Shown here: one piece after another, positions 45,370 to 53,347 of the stretch
How positions within the stretch are numbered: position 1 is the stretch's first letter
Layout: the number at the start of each line of letters is the position of its first letter
Assembly: GCF_004363235.1 (NCBI RefSeq)
Contig: NZ_SNYW01000006.1
Span: 124,001 to 188,000, forward strand
Reading direction: 5' to 3'
Length of the DNA stretch: 64,000 bases
From: Dongia mobilis
GTDB lineage: Bacteria; Pseudomonadota; Alphaproteobacteria; Dongiales; Dongiaceae
Translations under genes and position numbers: made by a program
The notes under the pieces: model-generated
What the model saw: the letters and a program-made list of their open reading frames with translations, nothing else
Databases searched by the model: none
Told to the model about the DNA's origin: nothing

Positions 45370-46236
45370 ATGACCGCGACAACCATCTTCGAAACGGCGG
45401 ATCTCCGGGTCGCCGAATTCCGGTGCCAGGCGGGCCCCGCCGATATTCCCTATACCGAGACGCATGGCAGCTTCTCGATGGCCTTCGTGCGCCAGGGCTC
45501 GTTTGGCTATCGCTATCGCGGCCGCCTGTTCGATTTGGTCGCCGGCTCGGTTCTGCTCGGCCAGCCCGGCGACGATTACATCTGCACCCACGAACATCAT
45601 GAATGCGGCGATGCCTGCCTGATCTTCCGCCTCTCGCCCGCACTGGCCGAAATGGTGGGCGGCAGCGAGGCCGTCTGGCAGGCGGGTGCCCTGGCGCCGC
45701 AGAGCGGCATCATGGTGCTGGGCGCGCTGGCCGAGGCGGTGGCCGAGGGGAAGAGTGAACTTGGATTCGACGAGATCGGGCTGATGTTCACGGCCGCTAT
45801 CGCGCGGCACATTTCGGGGAAGGCGCGGCCCGCCGTCACCGCCCGCGCCCAGGATCGCGCCCGCATCACGGAGGCCGCCGCCTGGATCGAGGCCCACGCG
45901 ACGGAAGAAGTCGATCTCGCGCGCGTGGCCGAGGTTGCCCGCCTCAGTCCCTTCCATTTCCTGCGCCTGTTCGCGCGCATCGCCGGGGTGACGCCGCACC
46001 AATACCTGATCGGGGCGCGTCTGCGCGCTGCGGCCGGCCTGCTGGCGGGCAGCGACCGCGCCATCACCGACATCGCCTATGACGTCGGCTTCGGCGATCT
46101 CTCCAACTTCGTGCGCAGTTTCCATCGCGCGGCCAGAATCTCGCCCCGCCGCTTCCGCCAGCAGGCGCAGGGGCGCCTCGGTCGCAATGCGCGCAAGAAC
46201 CTCCAAGATTCCCTGCCGCCCAGCTTTGTAGGGTGA
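45370..46236 (+). CDS. AraC family transcriptional regulator
   Basis: A 288-residue regulator. The N-terminal 140 residues are a cupin-like ligand-sensing domain rich in Gly and aromatic residues (FGYRYRGRLFDLVAGSVLLGQPGDDY). The C-terminal AraC DNA-binding domain holds two helix-turn-helix units: EVDLARVAEVARLSPFHFLRLFARIAGVTPHQYL and the second with ITDIAYDVGFGDLSNFVRSFHRAARISPRRFRQ. The next gene, a VOC protein, starts 25 nt downstream on the same strand and is a natural co-transcribed partner. The inducer is unknown. Confidence 0.92.
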   Translation: MTATTIFETADLRVAEFRCQAGPADIPYTETHGSFSMAFVRQGSFGYRYRGRLFDLVAGSVLLGQPGDDYICTHEHHECGDACLIFRLSPALAEMVGGSEAVWQAGALAPQSGIMVLGALAEAVAEGKSELGFDEIGLMFTAAIARHISGKARPAVTARAQDRARITEAAAWIEAHATEEVDLARVAEVARLSPFHFLRLFARIAGVTPHQYLIGARLRAAAGLLAGSDRAITDIAYDVGFGDLSNFVRSFHRAARISPRRFRQQAQGRLGRNARKNLQDSLPPSFVG

Positions 46237-46261
46237 CGACCTCAGCATCCCGGAGGTCACC

Positions 46262-46624
46262 ATGTACGATCATATCGGCATTCACGTGAAGGATCTGGCG
46301 GCGAGTGTCGCCTTCTACAGGGCCGTGCTGGCACCATTGGGCCATGTGGTCAATTCGCAGGATGACGACGGCGCCGGATTGGGGCCGCAGGGAGCCTCGT
46401 CGCTCTGGCTCTATCGCGGCAAGGGCGCCAAGGGTCCCGGCAGCCATATCGCGTTTGCCGCACCCGACCGCAAGGCGGTCGACCGCTTCCATGCGGCGGG
46501 CCTCAAGGCCGGTGGCAGGGACAATGGCGGTGCGGGACTCCGCCTCGATTACAGCCCGAGCTATTACGCCGCCTTCCTGATCGATCCCGACGGCAACAAT
46601 GTCGAGGCGGTGTTTGCGGGCTGA
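46262..46624 (+). CDS. VOC family (glyoxalase-like) protein
   Basis: A 120-residue single vicinal-oxygen-chelate domain with two beta-alpha-beta-beta-beta units. His5 in MYDHIGIHVKDLAASVAFYRAVL, the PGSHIAFAAPDRKAVDRFHAAGL centre and Glu in DPDGNNVEAVF are the positions that usually bind a divalent metal. Such proteins include glyoxalases, dioxygenases and antibiotic-sequestering proteins; nothing distinguishes these here. It lies 25 nt after the AraC regulator gene. Confidence 0.9.
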   Translation: MYDHIGIHVKDLAASVAFYRAVLAPLGHVVNSQDDDGAGLGPQGASSLWLYRGKGAKGPGSHIAFAAPDRKAVDRFHAAGLKAGGRDNGGAGLRLDYSPSYYAAFLIDPDGNNVEAVFAG

Positions 46625-46711
46625 GGCAATCTCCCGGGGCGTAAGCCGCCGGGCTTGACCCTGGAAACAGCTCCGGCAGGATGGCCCTGGACCATTCCGC
46701 CGGAGCGCCCG

Positions 46712-47113
46712 ATGCCGATCACCAAGGGAATCAAGGAACTTCTCGCCGAAGCCGACGCCATGATTGAGACGGTGCCGGCGACGGATGCGGTGCAGCGTCT
46801 CGGCGATGCCGCCACGCTTTTCGTCGACCTGCGCGACCCGCGCGAATTGGCGCGGGAGGGCAAGATCCCCGGCGCCTTCCATTGTCCGCGCGGCATGCTG
46901 GAATTCTGGCTCGACCCCGAGAGCCCCTATCACAAGCCGGTCCTCGCCGAGGATCGGACCCTGCTTTTTTACTGTGCCAGTGGCTGGCGTTCGGCCTTGG
47001 CGGCGAAGACAGCGCGGGAGATGGGGCTCGACCGCGTCGCCCATATCGGCGGCGGCTTTACCGCCTGGCGCGAAGCCGGCGGCGCCGTGGAGGCGGTCGA
47101 AAAACCCGCCTGA
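46712..47113 (+). CDS. Rhodanese-like domain protein
   Basis: A 133-residue single rhodanese domain (sulfur transferase type). The active-site loop is CASGWRSA with Cys near residue 90, preceded by DRTLLFY and followed by GLDRVAHIGGGFTAWREAGG, the typical C-terminal motif. VDLRDPRELAREGKIPGAFHCPRG is the conserved N-terminal part. The ATG at 46712 was chosen because the folded domain begins soon after; the longer frame starts in noncoding sequence. The sulfur acceptor is unknown. Confidence 0.9.
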   Translation: MPITKGIKELLAEADAMIETVPATDAVQRLGDAATLFVDLRDPRELAREGKIPGAFHCPRGMLEFWLDPESPYHKPVLAEDRTLLFYCASGWRSALAAKTAREMGLDRVAHIGGGFTAWREAGGAVEAVEKPA

Positions 47114-47121
47114 GCCCCCGT

Positions 47122-48024
47122 TCAGGCGGCATCGCCGTCGGGCAGGGTATCCAGCAGAAAGTCGATGCTGGCCCGAACCGCCGGCAGCATCAGCCGGCGC
47201 GAGGTGAAGACCAGGTGCTTGATGCCGCTTCCGCCATGCCAGTCCGGCAGAACGCGGGTGAGGGTGCCGGCCCGCAGGGCGCCGCCGCAGACCTCGTCCG
47301 GCAGCAGGGCGATGCCGCTGCCGGCAATCGCCGCCGACAGGTTGACATGGAAATCCAGGCTGGCGAGGCGCGGCCTGAAATAATGCGTCGCCTCGCTGCC
47401 CTCCGGGCCGAACAGGCGCCAGCCCTGATCCCCCGGCTCCTCGCTATGGGCGATGGCCGGAAAGCGCGCGAGGTCGGCGATGATCGCTGGTTCGCCGAGA
47501 TCGGCGAGGAGGCCGGGTGAGGCCACCAGCATCTGCGTCGAGCGGCCGAAGCTGCGCACGGTCAGGGTCTGGTCGCTGTCGAGGCTGGGGCGCACGCGGA
47601 TGGCGATATCGATCCGCTCGGCCAGCAGGTCGACGCGCCGGTTGGTGGTGACGATCTGCAACTCGATCTTGGGGTGGCGGGCAAGGAAATCGGGCAGGTG
47701 CCGCGCCAGTGCCGCCGACATGCCGAGCGGCATGCTGATCCGAACCCGGCCGCGCGGTTCGCCCCGGCCGCGGGCCGCCACCTCGGACGCGGCCTCCGCC
47801 TCGGCCAGCATCGCCTCGCAATGGCCGAGATATTCGCGCCCCAGATCGGTCACCGTGAAACGCCGGGTCGAGCGCTCGATGAGGCGTAGGCCGAGCCGCG
47901 CCTCGAGTGCCGCCACATGCCGGCTGAGCTTCGATTTCGGCACCTTGAGGGCGCGGGCGGCGGCGGCGAACCCGCCATGGCGGGCCACGGCCGCGAATGA
48001 GGCGAGTTCGTTGAGATCCTGCAT
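47122..48024 (-). CDS. LysR family transcriptional regulator
   Basis: A 300-residue LysR regulator. The N-terminal winged helix-turn-helix reads LNELASFAAVARHGGFAAAARALKVPKSKLSRHVAALEARLGLRLIERSTRRF. The co-inducer domain begins near residue 90 (GRVRISMPLGMSAALARHLPDFLARHPKIELQI). The ATG at 48024 is the usual start (MQDLNELASF); a start at 48057 would add 11 residues. It is divergent from azoR, 134 nt away, and the gap carries a 9-bp inverted repeat. It most likely controls azoR and itself. Confidence 0.93.
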   Translation of the reverse strand: MQDLNELASFAAVARHGGFAAAARALKVPKSKLSRHVAALEARLGLRLIERSTRRFTVTDLGREYLGHCEAMLAEAEAASEVAARGRGEPRGRVRISMPLGMSAALARHLPDFLARHPKIELQIVTTNRRVDLLAERIDIAIRVRPSLDSDQTLTVRSFGRSTQMLVASPGLLADLGEPAIIADLARFPAIAHSEEPGDQGWRLFGPEGSEATHYFRPRLASLDFHVNLSAAIAGSGIALLPDEVCGGALRAGTLTRVLPDWHGGSGIKHLVFTSRRLMLPAVRASIDFLLDTLPDGDAA

Positions 48025-48103
48025 GGCCGCTTCCTTATTGTCCTGAAAATAGAACACTAAGTCGAAAAAATCGCAACTTTTCGCCGATTGGCACCGTTCC
48101 TAC

Positions 48104-48141
48104 GTTGAAATCACCCGAACCGTTAATAACCGGATTTCAAC
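48104..48141. promoter_or_regulatory. Inverted repeat between the LysR gene and azoR
   Basis: GTTGAAATC (48104-48112) and GATTTCAAC (48133-48141) are perfect 9-bp inverted arms with a 20-nt spacer. They lie in the AT-rich divergent gap, and the right arm ends just before the azoR ribosome-binding site. A LysR operator is plausible; an mRNA hairpin in the azoR leader is the alternative. Confidence 0.5.
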
Positions 48142-48158
48142 AAGAGGACGGCTTCATC

Positions 48159-48767
48159 ATGAAAATCCTGCACGTCGATTCCAGCATCCTGGGTGGCCAT
48201 TCGGTGAGCCGCCGGCTATCGGCCGACATCGTCGCCCGCCTGAAGGCGGCCCATCCCGCTGCCGCCGTGACCTATCGCGACCTCGGCGCCGAGCCGCTGC
48301 CGCATCTGTCCGGCGCGGTGCTGGCGGCGGCACAGGGGCCCCAGGCGGTGAGCGACGAAGTGGCGGCGGATCTGAAGGCCGGTGCTGCGGTGCTGGAGGA
48401 GATCCTCGGCGCCGACGTCATCGTGCTCGGCGCACCGATGTATAATTTCGGGGTCAGCAGCCAGCTGAAGGCCTGGATCGACCGCATCGCCGTTGCCGGC
48501 AAGACCTTCCGTTACACCGCAAACGGCCCGGAAGGCCTGCTCAAGGGCAAGAAGGCCTTCGTCGCCCTGACCCGCGGCGGCTTCTATGGCCCCGATTCCG
48601 GCATGAATGCCTTCGAGCACCAGGAAAGCCATCTCCGCGCGGTGTTCACCTTCCTCGGCATCACGGAGGTGAATTTCGTGCTGGCCGAGGGCGTCAATAT
48701 CAGCCCGGAACAGAAGGCGCAGTCGCTCGCCAAGGCCGCCGGCGAAATCGCCGCCCTCGCGGCGTGA
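48159..48767 (+). CDS. azoR: FMN-dependent NADH:quinone/azo reductase
   Basis: A 202-residue flavodoxin-like FMN enzyme of the AzoR/AcpD family that reduces quinones and azo compounds, protecting against thiol-reactive or oxidant stress. The FMN phosphate loop is VDSSILGGHSVSRRL (about 6-20). PMYNFGVSSQLKAWIDRIAVAGKTFRYTANGPEGL is the family signature near 95-130, and TRGGFYG near 143 completes the FMN site. The ATG at 48159 has AAGAGGA upstream; the frame from 48105 is untranslated leader. A divergent LysR gene fits the usual arrangement. Confidence 0.95.
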   Translation: MKILHVDSSILGGHSVSRRLSADIVARLKAAHPAAAVTYRDLGAEPLPHLSGAVLAAAQGPQAVSDEVAADLKAGAAVLEEILGADVIVLGAPMYNFGVSSQLKAWIDRIAVAGKTFRYTANGPEGLLKGKKAFVALTRGGFYGPDSGMNAFEHQESHLRAVFTFLGITEVNFVLAEGVNISPEQKAQSLAKAAGEIAALAA

Positions 48768-48783
48768 CGCCGGCCGCAGGCGC

Positions 48784-49302
48784 TCACCGCAGATAGAGCC
48801 TGACGGCACTTTCCTGATAGGTCGTCGCCTCGGCGAAGCGATAGCCGGTCTTCTCCGCGATGCGGATAGAGGCGGGGTGGTCGGGATCGATGATGCAGAA
48901 GGTCTGCGATCCGCCGAAATGCCGGTCGCCCCAGGCGGTGATCGCTTCCACCGCCTCGCTGGCATAGCCCTTGCCCTGGTGATCGGGTGCGATCACCCAG
49001 CCCGCCTCCGGCAGGGCGGCATGGGGCGAGGGGATGGCGCGGCGGAAATGGGCAAAGCCGGTTTCGCCGATAAAGGCGCCGTCCGCCTTCCGCGTTATCA
49101 CCCAATAGCCGAAGCCGATCAGCGCCCAGAGCCCGGCATAGCGCAGCAGCCGCGCCCAGCATTCCTCCGGTGTGAAGGGCCGGCCGCTGATCCGCGCCGT
49201 CACGCGCGGGTCGCCCCACATCGCCGCACTCGCCGCAAAATCGTCACGCGTATGGCCGCGCAGGCGCAGCCGCGGCGTTTCCAGAATGGGGATCTCGGTC
49301 AT
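48784..49302 (-). CDS. GNAT family N-acetyltransferase, RimJ/RimL type
   Basis: A 172-residue acetyltransferase. It opens with the RimL-type strand ILETPRLRLRGHTRDDFAASAAMWGDPRV. GWVIAPDHQGKGYASEAVEAITAWGDRHFG near residues 98-127 holds the acetyl-CoA pyrophosphate loop. The C-terminal half has PDHPASIRIAEKTGYRF, the family ending. The start at 49302 (MTEIPILETPRLRL) aligns with relatives. The role could be ribosomal-protein or small-molecule acetylation. It converges with azoR, the stops being 16 nt apart. Confidence 0.9.
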   Translation of the reverse strand: MTEIPILETPRLRLRGHTRDDFAASAAMWGDPRVTARISGRPFTPEECWARLLRYAGLWALIGFGYWVITRKADGAFIGETGFAHFRRAIPSPHAALPEAGWVIAPDHQGKGYASEAVEAITAWGDRHFGGSQTFCIIDPDHPASIRIAEKTGYRFAEATTYQESAVRLYLR

Positions 49303-49444
49303 CTGTGCATCCGTCTCGTGCCGGTGGCGAAAGGGCGGCAAGATAGCCGGTGCCGCCCTACGGCGACAGCGCCGCTTGACCTGTATACAGCTTCGCGACT
49401 AGGCTGTAGTGGCGAGATTTCCCGCCAGCGACGGAGCTTTTCCC

Positions 49445-50257
49445 ATGCCGCACTTCCAGGGCAGCCAGGCCAGCATCTGGTACGAGCAGGTGGGGCAGGG
49501 GCCCGACATTGTCTGGGTGGGTGGCGGCGGCACGGCCGGCAAGGATTGGCACCGCTTCCAGACGCCGCATTTCGCAGACCGGTTCCGTAGCACGGTCTTT
49601 GACAATCGCGGCATCGGCGCCACCACCTGCACCCTGCCGATGCCCTGGACGATCGAGGATTTCGCGACCGACCTTGCCGATCTCATCCGCCATGCCTGCG
49701 GGGGCAGGCCGGTCGCGGTGGTGGGGAGTTCATTGGGCTCCGCCATCATCCAGCAGCTCTGCATCGATCATCCCGAATTGGTTCGCGTTGCCGTCCTCAT
49801 GGGGACCGGCGCCTGGTCGACCGGCTGGGGCTGGGACTATCAGGAGGCCGAGATCGAGTTCCGCAAGGCGGGCGGCCGCCTCGACGGCATGATGGCCGTC
49901 GCCCATTACGCCGCCATGCTCTATCCGGCGCGGGCCCTCGGCGATCGCGAACTCTGGCCGAAGCTGAAAGCGCTGATGCTGGAGTGGATGGAGAGCGATG
50001 CCAACGAGGAATCACTCGTGCCGCAATGGGATGCATCCTTGCGCTTCGACCAGCGCGAGGCGCTGAAATCGGTCCGCGTGCCGGTGCATGTGCTGGCCTT
50101 CGAGGAGGATGTCGAGGCCCCGCCCCAGGATGGCGAGGAAGTCGCCCGCCTCATCCCCGGCGCCACGCTCCACAACCTCCCCGGCATGGGCCACGGCTCC
50201 TGGTACGGCCACAAGCATGTCGAGATCAACGCGCTGATCGAGAGGATTGTGGGGTAG
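49445..50257 (+). CDS. Alpha/beta hydrolase
   Basis: A 270-residue cytosolic alpha/beta hydrolase. The oxyanion region is IVWVGGGGTAGKDWHRF, the nucleophile elbow is VVGSSLGSAIIQQLC (Ser in GSSLG near 95), an acidic residue lies in VLAFEEDVEAPPQ near 222, and the catalytic His is in GMGHGSWYGHKHVEIN near 256. That is a full triad. No substrate can be inferred. The ATG at 49445 has CGGAG upstream. It ends before the amtB promoter region. Confidence 0.9.
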   Translation: MPHFQGSQASIWYEQVGQGPDIVWVGGGGTAGKDWHRFQTPHFADRFRSTVFDNRGIGATTCTLPMPWTIEDFATDLADLIRHACGGRPVAVVGSSLGSAIIQQLCIDHPELVRVAVLMGTGAWSTGWGWDYQEAEIEFRKAGGRLDGMMAVAHYAAMLYPARALGDRELWPKLKALMLEWMESDANEESLVPQWDASLRFDQREALKSVRVPVHVLAFEEDVEAPPQDGEEVARLIPGATLHNLPGMGHGSWYGHKHVEINALIERIVG

Positions 50258-50375
50258 GGGGCTTGGTTCTAGGTGAAACCACCAAATGTCTAAAAAATAG
50301 GCTGGTGATTATATTTTGATCATCGCTTCCTTGCCGCCTTAACAAAACCTCTTTTGAATCAATAAATCATACCTT

Positions 50376-50391
50376 TGGCACACCCCTTGCT
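50376..50391 (+). promoter_or_regulatory. Sigma-54 promoter for amtB
   Basis: TGGCAC (50376-50381), five bases, then TTGCT (50387-50391). The GG and GC pairs are separated by exactly 10 nt, the strict -24/-12 geometry of RpoN. The start of transcription would be near 50402, giving a leader of about 40 nt. This fits nitrogen-limitation control by NtrC. I do not see a clear NtrC dyad in the 120 nt upstream. Confidence 0.88.
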
Positions 50392-50441
50392 CTCCTCACG
50401 CTGCTTTGCAGCAAATTGCAGCAGTTACTCAGGAGAGGCGC

Positions 50442-51854
50442 ATGCGTACCACAGGGGGATCGGCCGAAAACGGTCGCGATTTCAAGATTTCCGGGCTTTC
50501 CAGCCTGTCGGGTTTCATCGGCTATGCCGGGGCGGGGCGCGCGGGGCTGTCATCCCTGCTGCGCGGGCTTTTCAGCCTGTTGGCCATGGCATTCGTGATG
50601 GTGCCGGGTCTCGCCCTGGCGCAGGACGAGGTGCCGACCCTGGATAAGGCCGACAATGTCTGGATGATGCTGGCAACCGCCCTCGTCCTCTTCATGACGG
50701 TGCCGGGCCTCGCCCTGTTCTATGGCGGCCTCGTGCGCAAGACCTTCACGCTGACCGTGGTGATGCAATCGGTCGCCTGCGCCTGCTTCATTACCGTGGT
50801 GTGGTTCGTGGTGGGCTATTCCATCGCCTTTGGCGAGGGCACGGCCTATTTCGGCGATTTCAGCAAGGTGTTCCTGTCCGGCCTTGAGGTGGGCACGCTG
50901 TCGGGCGCCATCCCGGAGAGCATCTTCATGCTGTTCCAGATGACCTTCGCCATCATCACTCCGGCACTCATCACCGGTGCCTTCGCCGACCGGGTCAAGT
51001 TCTCGACCGTGCTGGTCTTCGTCATCCTGTGGTCGATCCTGGTCTATTCGCCGCTCTGCCACATGGTCTGGGCCGGCACCGGCTGGATGTTCAATGCCGG
51101 CATCCTCGATTTCGCCGGCGGCACCGTGGTGCATATCGCCTCCGGCGTCTCGGGTCTCGTCATCGCCCTCATGATCGGCAAGCGCCGCGGTTATGGCAAG
51201 GTCGCCATGCCGCCGCACAACCTGATCTTCTCGGTGATCGGCGTCGGCTTCCTGTGGGTGGGCTGGTTCGGCTTCAACGCCGGCTCGGCGCTGGCCGCCA
51301 GCGCCAATGCCGCCATGGCCATGGTGGTGACGCAGATCGCCGCCGCTGCAGCCGGCGTGTCCTGGACCCTGGTCGAATGGATCGTGCACAAGAAGCCGTC
51401 GATCCTTGGCATCATCTCCGGCATCGTCGCCGGCCTCGTCGGCATCACGCCGGCCGCCGGTTTCGTCACCCCGGGTGCCGCCCTCATCATCGGCCTTGCC
51501 GCCGGTGTGGTCTGCTTCTTCGCCTCGACCACCATCAAGAAGGCGCTGGGCTATGACGATGCGCTCGACGTGTTCGGCATCCACGGTGTCGGCGGTGCGC
51601 TGGGTGCCATCCTCACGGGCATCTTCGCCACCAACCTCATCACCGGGGCGGAAGGTCCGGTCGGCGTACTGGACGGCAATGGCGGCCAGTTGATGCTGCA
51701 GTTGATGGGCGTCGGCTTCACCATCGTCTTCGTCGGCATCGGCACCGCGATCCTGTTCAAGGTCGCGTCGCTCGTCACCGGCGGCGCCCGTGTCTCGGAA
51801 GAGGCCGAGCGCGACGGCACCGATCTGGCCCTCCACGGCGAGGCGGTCCAGTAG
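50442..51854 (+). CDS. amtB: Ammonium transporter
   Basis: A 470-residue Amt-family ammonium channel of the inner membrane. After a signal peptide-like segment ending ALAQ near residue 62 come about eleven membrane helices. The twin pore histidines are in GGTVVHIASGVSGL and FGIHGVGGALG, and the family signature AMPPHNLIFSVIGVGFLWVGWFGFN is present. AGGAGAGG lies 4 nt upstream of the ATG. The 45 residues ahead of the signal-peptide core are longer than in most homologs. No glnK (P-II) gene precedes it, although that pairing is the rule in proteobacteria. A 12-bp hairpin follows. Confidence 0.96.
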   Translation: MRTTGGSAENGRDFKISGLSSLSGFIGYAGAGRAGLSSLLRGLFSLLAMAFVMVPGLALAQDEVPTLDKADNVWMMLATALVLFMTVPGLALFYGGLVRKTFTLTVVMQSVACACFITVVWFVVGYSIAFGEGTAYFGDFSKVFLSGLEVGTLSGAIPESIFMLFQMTFAIITPALITGAFADRVKFSTVLVFVILWSILVYSPLCHMVWAGTGWMFNAGILDFAGGTVVHIASGVSGLVIALMIGKRRGYGKVAMPPHNLIFSVIGVGFLWVGWFGFNAGSALAASANAAMAMVVTQIAAAAAGVSWTLVEWIVHKKPSILGIISGIVAGLVGITPAAGFVTPGAALIIGLAAGVVCFFASTTIKKALGYDDALDVFGIHGVGGALGAILTGIFATNLITGAEGPVGVLDGNGGQLMLQLMGVGFTIVFVGIGTAILFKVASLVTGGARVSEEAERDGTDLALHGEAVQ

Positions 51855-51870
51855 CCAGCGCCAACCGACA

Positions 51871-51925
51871 GGGCCCGGCGGGTATCCAGCCCGCCGGGCC
51901 CTGACTATCGGACCCTGACTATCGG
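51871..51925 (+). terminator. Hairpin after amtB with adjacent direct repeat
   Basis: GGGCCCGGCGGG (51871-51882) and CCCGCCGGGCCC (51890-51901) form a perfect 12-bp stem with a 7-nt loop. The T-run is missing, so termination may be weak. The direct repeat CCCTGACTATCGG occurs at 51899-51911 and again at 51913-51925, its first copy overlapping the hairpin. Confidence 0.6.
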
Positions 51926-52073
51926 GTCCTGCCTATTTCGTCCCGGTTTCCGGGTTCCGCGCCGGACCACCTTTCCGCCGGCCCGGCCTTCCTGCTAAAG
52001 CATGCCACCTGTTGCTGGCGGCCGCGATGCCGCCCCCCGATTCCGCTCCGGATCGGGCGCCACCGGTGCAGTC

Positions 52074-53333
52074 ATGCTCGAACGATCCAATCCGCCCTGG
52101 TTTCCCCTCTGGCTGCGTCAGGCGGCCGCCATCCGCCTGCGGGGCCCGGGTGCGCGCGGCTTTGCCGTGCTGGCCGGGGTCGAGGCGGTGATCCGCGGCA
52201 TTCTGGTCACCGTGATGCCGCTTTCGATGTATCACGCCTTTCCCGATACCAGCCTGGTATCCGAGATCTATTTCGGCATCGGAGTCGTTTCGCTGCTGGC
52301 CGGGCTGATGGTGCCGGCACTCACCCGCATCGTGCCGCGGCGCTGGGCCTTCACCGCAGGGGCGCTGCTCTTCGTCGCCGGCAATATCCTCGCCATTCTC
52401 GGCGGGCCGCTGGTGGCCCTCGGCCTGCTCTGCAACACGGTGGCGACGGTCACCGTCTTCATCTGCCTCAACGCCTATCTGCTCGATTACATCGCCAAGG
52501 GCGAGCTGGTGCGGGCGGAATCGCTGCGCATGTTCTACAGCGCCATGGCCTGGACCCTCGGCCCGGTGGCGGGCGTCTGGATCATGGAGATCTGGCGCCC
52601 GGCGCCCTTCCTGGTGTCGCTCGTGGCAGCACTCATCCTCCTCGTCATCTTCTGGGTGATGCGCCTTGGCAATGGCAAGCTGATCGCGCCGGCGCGCGGC
52701 CCCGCACTCAATCCCTTGGCCTATCTCGGCCGCTTCTTCCGCCAGCCGCGCCTCATCGCTGGCTGGCTGTTCGCGGTGCTGAAATCCTGCGGCTGGTGGG
52801 TCTATGTCGTCTATCTGCCGATCTTCGCGGTGGAATCGGGTCTGGGCGACAAGGTGGCCGGCGCCATGCTCTCGCTCTCCAACGCGCTGCTCTTCGCCAC
52901 CCCGATCATGCTGCGCTGGATGCAGCGCCGCGCCGTGCGCGCCGCGGTGCGCCTCGGCTTCCTGGCGGCAGGCGCTGCCTTCATCCTGGCGACCTTCGCC
53001 AGCCTGCTGCCGCCGCTGGCGCTGGTGCTGCTGTTCCTGGGTTCGGTCTTCCTGATCCTGCTCGACATCTCGGCCGGGCTCCCCTTCCTGCTGGCGGTCC
53101 GGCCGCTGCAGCGGACCGAGATGTCAGCGGTCTATTCCACCTTCCGCGACGTCTCCGGCATAGTGACGCCGGGTGTGGCCTGGCTGGTGCTGCTGGTCTC
53201 GCCGCTGGCCGGCGTCTTCGCGGCGGCGGGTCTCATGCTGCTGGGCGGCTGGGCCATGGCCGGGCAACTGCATCCCCAGCTCGGCATCGCCGCCGCGCGG
53301 CGCATCGCACAGCGCCGGTCGCCACTCCCCTGA
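52074..53333 (+). CDS. MFS transporter
   Basis: A 419-residue major-facilitator permease with about twelve hydrophobic segments. The Arg-rich loop ALTRIVPRRWAF after helix 2 and MLRWMQRRAVRAAVRLGF at the start of the second half match the MFS half-loops. The C-terminal domain includes GSVFLILLDISAGLPFLLAVRPLQRTEMSAVYSTFRDVSGIVTPG, seen in MFS multidrug-like permeases. Substrate unknown. The ATG at 52074 (MLERSNPPW) is preferred; an in-frame start at 52002 adds 24 polar residues. Two EamA genes follow closely and may be co-transcribed. Confidence 0.86.
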   Translation: MLERSNPPWFPLWLRQAAAIRLRGPGARGFAVLAGVEAVIRGILVTVMPLSMYHAFPDTSLVSEIYFGIGVVSLLAGLMVPALTRIVPRRWAFTAGALLFVAGNILAILGGPLVALGLLCNTVATVTVFICLNAYLLDYIAKGELVRAESLRMFYSAMAWTLGPVAGVWIMEIWRPAPFLVSLVAALILLVIFWVMRLGNGKLIAPARGPALNPLAYLGRFFRQPRLIAGWLFAVLKSCGWWVYVVYLPIFAVESGLGDKVAGAMLSLSNALLFATPIMLRWMQRRAVRAAVRLGFLAAGAAFILATFASLLPPLALVLLFLGSVFLILLDISAGLPFLLAVRPLQRTEMSAVYSTFRDVSGIVTPGVAWLVLLVSPLAGVFAAAGLMLLGGWAMAGQLHPQLGIAAARRIAQRRSPLP

Positions 53334-53347
53334 TCTGCCGGAGCATC

